From Kitasatospora aureofaciens (GTDB lineage: Bacteria; Actinomycetota; Actinomycetes; Streptomycetales; Streptomycetaceae), in the NCBI RefSeq assembly GCF_019192735.1, contig NZ_JAHTKP010000019.1, positions 62,001 to 126,000 on the forward strand: a stretch of DNA of 64,000 bases, read 5' to 3'. Made by a program: the position numbers and the translations under genes. Numbering within the stretch: position 1 is the stretch's first letter; each line of letters begins with the position of its first letter. The notes under the pieces are model-generated. The model saw only the letters and a list, made by a program, of their open reading frames with translations. It searched no databases and was not told where the DNA came from. This document shows, one piece after another, positions 27,501-36,500 of the stretch.

Positions 27501-30500
27501 TCGGGCCGGCTGTCCTACACGTTCGGCTTGGAGGGGCCGGCCGTGACGGTGGACACCGCGTGCTCGTCGTCGCTGGTGGCGCTGCACATGGCCGCCCAGG
27601 CGCTCCGCGGGGGAGAGTGCTCGCTCGCCCTCGCCGGCGGGGCCACGGTCACCGCCACCCCCGGGGTGTTCGCGGCCTTCGCCAAGGCGGGCGGCATCTC
27701 GGTGGACGGGCACTGCAAGTCGTTCGCCGCGGCGGCCGACGGATCCGGCTTCGCCGAGGGCGCGGGCATGCTCGTGGTCGAGCGGCTGTCGGACGCGCTG
27801 CGCAACGGGCACAAGGTGCTCGCGGTGATCCGCGGTTCGGCGGTCAACCAGGACGGTGCGTCGAACGGTCTGACGGCGCCGAACGGTCCGTCGCAGCAGC
27901 GGGTGATCCGCGCGGCGCTGGCCAGTGCCCGTGTGTCGCCCGCCGACGTGGACGTGGTCGAGGCGCACGGTTCGGCGACCAAGCTCGGTGACCCGATCGA
28001 GGCGCAGGCGCTGCTGGCCACGTACGGCCAGGAACGTGCCGAGGACCGTCCGCTGTGGCTGGGCTCGGTGAAGTCGAACATCGGGCACACGCAGGCGGCC
28101 GCCGGTGTGGCCGGTGTGATGAAGATGGTGCTGGCGCTGCAGCACGAGCAGTTGCCGCGGACGCTGCACGTGGACGAGCCGACGCCGCACGTGGACTGGT
28201 CGGCGGGCGAGGTGCGGCTGCTGACCGAGCCGGTGGCGTGGCCGACCGGCGAGCATGTGCGCCGGGCCGGCGTGTCGGCGTTCGGGATGAGCGGCACCAA
28301 CGTGCACGTCATCCTGGAGGAGGCCCCGGCCGGGGACGCCGAGCAGGCGGACGTCCTGGACGAGCCCGCTGATGAGGTCGGATCGACTGCTGCTTCGGTG
28401 GTGGTCGAGGGCGACCGTGTCGGCGCGTGGCTGGTGTCGGGCCGGTCGCCCGAGGCGCTGGCCGGGCAGGCGGGTCGGCTGCGGGATTGGGTGTCGGCGC
28501 GGCCGGAGGTGGCGCCGGCGGATGTGGCGTGGTCGCTGGCGGCGACGCGGTCGGTGTTCGAGCACCGGGCTGTGGTGGTCGGTGGCGGTCGTGAGGAGCT
28601 GGTGTCGGGGCTGGGCAGCCTGGTTGCCGGCACGCGTGCGGGTTCGGTGGTGTCGGGTGTTGCCCGTTCGGGTGGCCGGACGGCGTTCGTGTTCGCGGGT
28701 CAGGGTGCGCAGTGGGTCGGGATGGGCCGGGAGTTGGCGCTGTCCAGCCCGGTGTTCGCGGCTCGGCTTGCGGAGTGTGAGCGGGCGTTGGCGCCGCATG
28801 TGCCGTGGTCGCTGTCCGAGGTTCTGGCCGGGGCCGAGGGTGCTCCGGGGCTGGACTCGGCGGATGTCGTGCAGCCGGTGCTGTGGGCGGTGATGGTGTC
28901 GCTGGCCGCGGTGTGGGAGGCCGCCGGCGTGACCCCAGACGCTGTCGTGGGTCACTCGCAGGGCGAGATCGCGGCTGCGACGGTCGCCGGGATGCTGTCG
29001 CTGGAGGACGGCGCCCGGGTTGTGGCGGTTCGTGCGCGGGCGCTGACGAGCCTGGACGTGCAGGGCTCGATGGTGTCCGTGGTGATGCCGTCCCAGGCTG
29101 TGCGGGAGATTGTCGAGGGCTGGGGCGAGCGTCTGTCGGTGGCCGCGATCAACGGCCCTGCGGCGGTCGTCGTCTCGGGTGAGCCGGACGCGCTGTCCGA
29201 GTTCGAGCGGGAGCTGGCGTCGCGGAAGGTGCTGCGCTGGCGTATCCCGGCGACGGACTTCGTCGCGCACTCGCCGGCTGTGGAGCCGCTGGCCGCCATG
29301 CTGGAGAGCGAGCTGGCCGGGATCACCCCGCAGGCCGGCCGGATGCCGATGATCTCCACGGTCACCGGCGAGTGGCTGTCCGGTACCGAGGTGGATGCTG
29401 CCTACTGGTTCGCGAACCTGCGGCGGATGGTCCGCTTCGAGGAGGCCGTCCGCGTCCTTCTCGGTGGCGGCTACGGTGCGTTCGTCGAGGTGTCGCCGCA
29501 CCCGGTGCTGACGGCGTCGGTGACGGAGACGGCCGAGGACGCGGGCATCGCCGACGTTCTGACGGTGGGCACGCTGGAGCGTGACAACGCCGGCGCCACG
29601 CGCCTGATCACCTCGCTCGCGCAGGCCTACGTCGGCGGCCTGACCGTCGACTGGAAGACCGTTCTGCCCGCCGCCGAGCCGGTGGACCTGCCGACCTACG
29701 CCTTCCAGCACCAGCGCTACTGGCTGCAGGCCGCCGCGACGACGTCCCCGATCGGTGGCGACGGCGCGAGCACGGCCGCCGAGGCCCGGTTCTGGGCGGC
29801 CGTCGAGGGCGGCGACTTTGCCCGGATCGCCGACACGCTGGCGATCGAGGACCAGAAGCAACTCAGCGCCGTTCTCCCGGCGTTGGCGTCCTGGCGACGC
29901 CGCGAACGGGACCGCTCGGTGACCGAGGGCTGGCGCTACCGGGTGACCTGGTCGCCCGCGGTCGAGCCGGGCGGCCTCGCCCGGCTGGCGGGCCGGTGGC
30001 TGGTCGTGCTCCCCGCCGGGGAGATCGGCGGCGACGTGGCGCAGGGCTGCCTGGCGGCGCTCTCCTCCCGCGGAGCCGAGGTCGTGTTCGTCGAGGTCCC
30101 GGCCGGGACCGTGGACCGGACCGAGATCGCCACGCTGCTCGGCGAGGTGCTCCAGGGCGCCGAGGCGGTGTCCGGCGTGCTGTCGCTCCTCGCGCTGGAC
30201 GAGACGCCGATGCCCGCCCACCCGGTGGTGACCGTGGGCCTCGCCGCCACGCTGGGTCTGGTGCAGGGCCTGGGCGACGCCGAGGTCGTCGCACCGCTCT
30301 GGATCCTCACCCGCGGCGCCGTCGCCACCGGACCGGGCGAGGTGCTGACCAGCCCGCTGCAGGCGCAGGTCTGGGGCTTCGGCCGCGTCGTCGGCCTCGA
30401 ATACCCGGACCGCTGGGGCGGGTTGATCGACCTGCCCGCCGTCCTGGACGAGCGGACCGGCTCGCGGCTCGTGACCGTGCTCGCCGGCTGCGACGAGAAC

Positions 30501-33500
30501 CAGGTCGCGATCCGCCCGGTGGGAATCGTGGGCCGCAGGCTGACCCACGCCCCGCAGCCGTCGGCGACCGGCACCTGGCGGCCGACGAACGGAAGCGCGC
30601 TGATCACCGGTGGTACCGGCGCGCTCGGCGGGTACGTGGCACGCTGGCTCACCGGACGCGGCATGGAGCGACTGGTGCTGACCAGCCGTTCCGGAGCCGG
30701 AGCCCCCGGCGTCGCCGCGCAGGCGGCCGAACTGGCCGCGCAGGGTGCCCGCGTGGACGTGGTGACCTGTGACGCGGCCGACCGGTCCGACCTGGCCGGA
30801 GTGCTGGACTGGATCGCCACGAGCGGCCCCGCGCTGGGCACGGTGGTGCACACCGCGGCGGTGCTGGACGACGGCGTGATCGACGGCCTCTCGGCGGCCC
30901 GCCTGGAGTCGGTGCTCGCGGCCAAGGCTGCCGGCGCGGCCTACCTGGACGAGCTCACCGCGGACCTGGACCTGGACGCCTTCGTGCTGTTCTCCTCCGT
31001 GGTGGCCACCACGGGCGGCCCGGGCCAGGCCAACTACGGTGCGGCGAACGCCTACCTGGACGCCGTGGCCGAGAACCGGCGCAGCCGCGGCCTGGCCGCG
31101 CTCGCCGTGGCCTGGGGCCCGTGGGCGGCCGGTGTGGCGCAGGGCTCCGAGGCGGCGCGGCAGCGGCTGGCCCGCAACCAGTGGGAAGGCGTGATGGATC
31201 CGGATCTGGCGGTCCGGGCCCTGGGCGAGGCGCTGGACGCCCGCGACACCGTGCTGACGGTGACGAACATCGACTGGTCCGTGATCCTCTCGGTGCCGCA
31301 GTCGGCGGCGAGCCTGCTGCAGGTCCCCCTGATGCGGGACCTGCCGGAGATCCACCGGCTGGCCGCGCTGGTGGCCGAGGTCCCGGCCGCACCGGCCGAG
31401 CAGGACCTGGTGCGCCGACTGGCCGGCCTGAGCCGGGCCGAGCAGCGCCGGGTGCTGACCGAACTCGTCCAGGCCAAGGCGGCCCACGTACTCGGCTACC
31501 CGTCGCCCGAGGCGGTCGAGGTCAACCGCGCCTTCAGCGAACTCGGCTTCGACTCGCTGACCGCGGTGGAGCTGCGCAACGACCTCAGCTCCGCCACGGA
31601 GCTGCGGCTGCCCGCGACCCTGCTGTTCGACTACCCCACCCCGGCCGCGCTGACCGACCACCTGGAGGCGGAGCTGCTGGGGGCCCTGCCGGACGACACC
31701 GGGGCGCCGGCGGCCGTGCCGGCCGTGATCGCGGCCGACGAGCCGATCGCGATCGTCGGCATGGCCTGCCGCTACCCCGGCGGCGTGACCGACCCCGACG
31801 GGCTGTGGGCGCTGCTGACCTCCGGCGGGGACGGGATCTCCGGCTTCCCGGACGACCGCGGCTGGGACCTGGCGGCCCTCGGCGACTCCTCGTACGTCCG
31901 GGCCGGCGGGTTCGTCCAGGACATGAGCGGGTTCGATGCGGGGTTCTTCGGGATCAGCCCGCGCGAGGCGCTGGCGATGGATCCGCAGCAGCGGCTGATG
32001 CTGGAGCTGTCCTGGGAGGCGCTGGAGCGGGTCGGCATGGACCCGGAGTCGCTGCGCGGCAGCGCGACCGGCGTCTTCGTCGGCGGGTACACGTCCGGCT
32101 ACGGCTACGGCGCGGACATCGACGGGATGGCCCACCTCATCACCGGCAACGCGACGAGCGTGCTGTCCGGCCGGGTGTCGTACGCGCTCGGGCTCGAAGG
32201 GCCGGCGGTCACGGTCGACACGGCCTGCTCGTCGTCCCTGGTGGCGATGCACATGGCCGCCCAGGCCCTGCGCTCCGGCGAGTGCTCGATGGCCCTGGCC
32301 GGTGGTGTCACGATCCTGGTGAGCCCCGAGGGCTTCGTCGGCTTCAGCGAGCAGAGCGGCCTGGCGACGGACGGTCGCTGCAAGGCATTCTCGGCCGAGG
32401 CGGACGGCATGGGCTTCGCCGAGGGTGCGGGCGTGCTCGTGGTGGAGCGCCTTTCCGACGCGCGGCGCAACGGGCACAAGGTGCTCGCAGTGCTGCGGGG
32501 CAGTGCGACCAATCAGGACGGTGCGTCGAACGGTCTGACGGCGCCGAACGGTCCCTCGCAGCAGCGGGTGATCCGGGCCGCGCTGGCGAACGCCGGACTG
32601 ACGGCCGCCGATGTCGACGCGGTGGAGGCGCACGGCACGGGCACCAAGCTCGGTGACCCGATCGAGGCGCAGGCGCTGCTCGCGACGTACGGCCAGGACC
32701 GGGGCGGTCAGCAGCCGCTGCGGCTGGGGTCGGTGAAGTCGAACATCGGGCACACGCAGGCGGCTGCCGGTGTGGCCGGTGTGATCAAGATGGTGCTGGC
32801 GCTGCAGAACGGCGAGCTGCCGCGGACGCTGCACGTGAACGAGCCGTCGCCGCACGTGGACTGGTCCGCCGGTGAGGTGGAGCTGCTGACGGACGCGGTG
32901 CCGTGGCCGGCCAACGGCCGGGTGCGGCGGGCCGGTGTCTCCTCGTTCGGCCTGAGCGGCACCAACGCGCACGTCATCCTGGAGGAGGCCCCGGCGGTCG
33001 AGGACGGCGCCGAGAAGGTCGAGCCGGCCGCTGGTCCGCTGCTGGTCGAGCCCGGTGGGGCCGAGGCCTGGCTGGTGTCCGGCCGGTCGGCCGGCGCGCT
33101 GGCCGGGCAGGCGGAGCGGCTGCACGACTGGCTGACCGTGCGGCCGGAGCTGGAGCCCGCGGAGGTGGCGTGGTCGCTGGCGACGACGCGGTCGGTGGGC
33201 GAACACCGGGCCGTGGTGGTCGGTGCCAAGCGGGCCGAGCTGGTGTCGGGTCTGCAGAGTTTTGCGGCTGGTGTGCCTGCGGGTTCGGTGGTGTCGGGTG
33301 TGGCGCGTGCCGGTGCGCGGGTGGTGTTCGCGTTCGCGGGTCAGGGGTCGCAGTGGCTGGGCATGGGCCGGGAACTGGCCTCCTGCAGCCCGGTGTTCGC
33401 CGAGCGCCTGGCCGAGTGTGAGGCGGCGCTGGCGCCGTACGTGGACTGGTCGCTGAGCGATGTTCTCGCCGGCGCACCGGGTGCGCCCGAGATGAAGGCT

Positions 33501-36500
33501 GCGGATGTCGTCCAGCCGGCGTTGTGGGCGGTGATGGTGTCGCTGGCGGCGGTCTGGGAGGCCGCGGGCGTCACCCCGAGTGCGGTCGTGGGTCACTCGC
33601 AGGGCGAGATCGCGGCGGCCACGGTGGCCGGGATGCTGTCGCTGGAGGACGGTGCCCGGGTGGTCGCGCTGCGGTCGCAGTCGCTGAAGGTGCTGGCCGG
33701 TCTCGGCGGGATGCTCTCCGTGAGCCGGTCCGCCGCGGTGGTCGAGGAACGCATTGCGCGCTTCGGTGATCGTCTGTCGCTGGCAGCGGTCAACGGCCCG
33801 GCTGCGGTGGTGGTTTCCGGCGAGCCGGAGGCTCTGGAGGAGCTGAAGGCGGAGTTCGAGGCCGAGGGCGTCCGCGCCCGGATGGTCGCCGTGGACTACG
33901 CCTCGCACTCCGCACAGGTCGACCGGCTCGAAGAGGAGATCAGGTCCGTCCTGGCCGGCGTGACGCCGCGTCGGGGACGGGTCCCGATGGTCTCCGCGAT
34001 GACGGGCGAGGTCCTCACGGGCACCGAACTCGACGCCGCGTACTGGTACCAGAGCCTGCGGGCCCCGGTGCACTACGACCGGGCCGTGCGCGTGCTCGCC
34101 GGCCAGGGCCACCAGGTGTTCGTCGAGGTCACCCCGCACCCGGTGCTGATGGGCGCGATGAACGACACCCTGGACGAGGTCGCGCTGGACTCCGGTTCGG
34201 TGTCGGCCGCCGTCTGCGGGACGCTGCGCCGCGACGACGGTGGCGCCCTGCGCCTGCTCACGTCGCTGGCCGAGGCCTTCGTGCACGGTGTGGCGGTCGA
34301 CTGGACGGCTGTCCTGCCGTCCGCCGACCTCGTCGAGCTGCCGACCTACGCCTTCCAGCACGAGCGGTACTGGCCGCGGGCGGCCGCACCGGCCACCGGC
34401 GGGGACGCGGTGTCGCTCGGCCTGGGGGCGGTGGGTCACCCGCTGCTGGGCGCGGCGGTGGAACTGGCCGGTGGCGCGGGCATGGTGTGCACCGGACGGC
34501 TGTCCGTGCGCACGCACCCGTGGCTGGCCGACCACGCGGTCGGCGGGGTCGTGCTCCTGCCGGGCACCGGCTTCGTCGAGATGGTGGTTCGCGCAGGGGA
34601 CCAGGTGGGCTGCGGCCTGCTGGAGGAACTGACCCTGCAAGCACCGCTGGTCCTGCCCGCGGACGGCTCCGGCGTACAGGTCCAGGTGGTCGTCGCCGAT
34701 GCCGATGCGGACGGGCGCCGGACGGTCGAGGTGTTCTCGCGTCCCGACGGGCAGCACGAATGGGTCCAGCACGCGAGCGGTGTGGTCGCCCCCGTCGAGG
34801 GAACCGCAGTGTCGGAGGAGGACTTCGCGGTCTGGCCTCCGCGCGGCGCCACGGCGGTGGACGTCACCGGTGTGTACGAGGCCGGCGCAGGGGCGTCGTA
34901 CGGCTACGGCCCGGCCTTCCAGGGGCTGCGGGCGGTGTGGCGCCGCGGCGAGGACCTCTTCGCCGAGGTGGCGCTGCCCGAGAGCGTGGCCGGGGACGCA
35001 GGGGCGTTCGGCCTGCACCCGGCGCTGCTGGACGGGGTGCTGCACGCCAGTGCCCTGGTCGGTGGTGCCGAGGAGGGCGAGCCGGGTCAGGTGCGGCTGC
35101 CGTTCGCGTGGACGGGCGTGGAACTGCACGCCGGCGGGGCTTCGGTCCTGCGGGCCCGGCTGCGCCGTGACGCGCAGGGCAGCCTCACGCTGACGGCTGC
35201 GGACGCCACGGGTGCTCCGGTGGTGTCGGTGGCTTCGCTGATCACCCGCCCGGTGGCCGCGGCCCAGCTGCGGTCCGCCGACTCGGCGATGGCGGACTCC
35301 CTGTTCACCGTCGAGTGGGCCCCGATCGCCGGGGCGCAGGCCCCGTCCGGGGATTGGGCGCTGATCGGTGCCGACCGTTTCGGCCTGGTCGACGCTCTCG
35401 ACGCCTCCGGCGTGACGGTGCGCTTGTTCCCGGGGCTGGCCGAGGTCGCCGCCGCCACCGAGGCGGGGGAGATCGAGCCCGCCAAGGTGCTGGTCTGCGC
35501 CGGTGACGAAGGCGGCGACGCCGTGGCCGAGGCCGCTCGCCGGGTGACCGGCGAGGCCCTGGGCCTGGTCCAGGACTGGATGGGCGAAGAGCGGCTGGAG
35601 ACGGCCCAGTTGGTCGTTGTCACCCGTGGCGGCGTGGCCGCTGCGGCCGGTGAGCGGGTCGCCGACCTGCCCGCCGCCGCCGTCTGGGGTCTGCTGCGCT
35701 CGGCGCAGTCGGAGAACCCGGGCCGGCTGGTCCTCGTGGACCTGCCCGCCACCGGCACCGCCGAGCAGATCGCCGTCCTGCCGACGGCGCTCGCCGGCGG
35801 AGAACCGGAGCTGGCCGTCCGCGGCACCGTGGCCTACGCACGGCGTCTGGCGCGTCCGTCGGGCGAGTTGGTGGTGCCCGAGGGTCTGTGGCGGCTGGAG
35901 CCGGATGCCGGCGGGTCGCTGGAGGGCCTGGTGCTCGCGGCGGCGCCGCAGGCCGGTGACCCGCTGGGGGCCGGGCAGGTCCGGGTGGCGGTCCGGGTGG
36001 CCGGGCTGAACTTCCGGGACGTGCTGATCGGCCTGGACATGTACCCCGGTGGCGGCGTGATGGGCAGCGAGATCGCCGGAACGGTGATCGAGCTCGGCCC
36101 CGAGGTGACCGGACTGGCCGTGGGCGACCGCGTGATGGGCGTCGCCGAGGGCGCGTTCGGCCCGGTCGCCGTCATGGACGCGCGCCAGGTGGTGCGCGTC
36201 CCGGACGGCTGGTCCTACGCCGAGGCCGCGTCCGTCCCGAGCGCGTTCATGACGGCGTGGTACGCCCTGGTGGAGCTGGCCGGTGCGAAGGCCGGGCAGA
36301 AGGTGCTCGTACACGCCGGCACCGGTGGTGTCGGCATGGCGGCGGTGCAGATCGCGCACCACCTGGGGCTGGAGGTCTTCGCGACCGCGAGCCCGGCCAA
36401 GTGGCCGGTGCTGGCGGCGATGGGCCTGGACGAGGCGCACATCTCCTCGTCCCGCAGCGCCGGGTTCGAGGCGGAGTTCCTGGCCGCCACGGGCGGCGCG

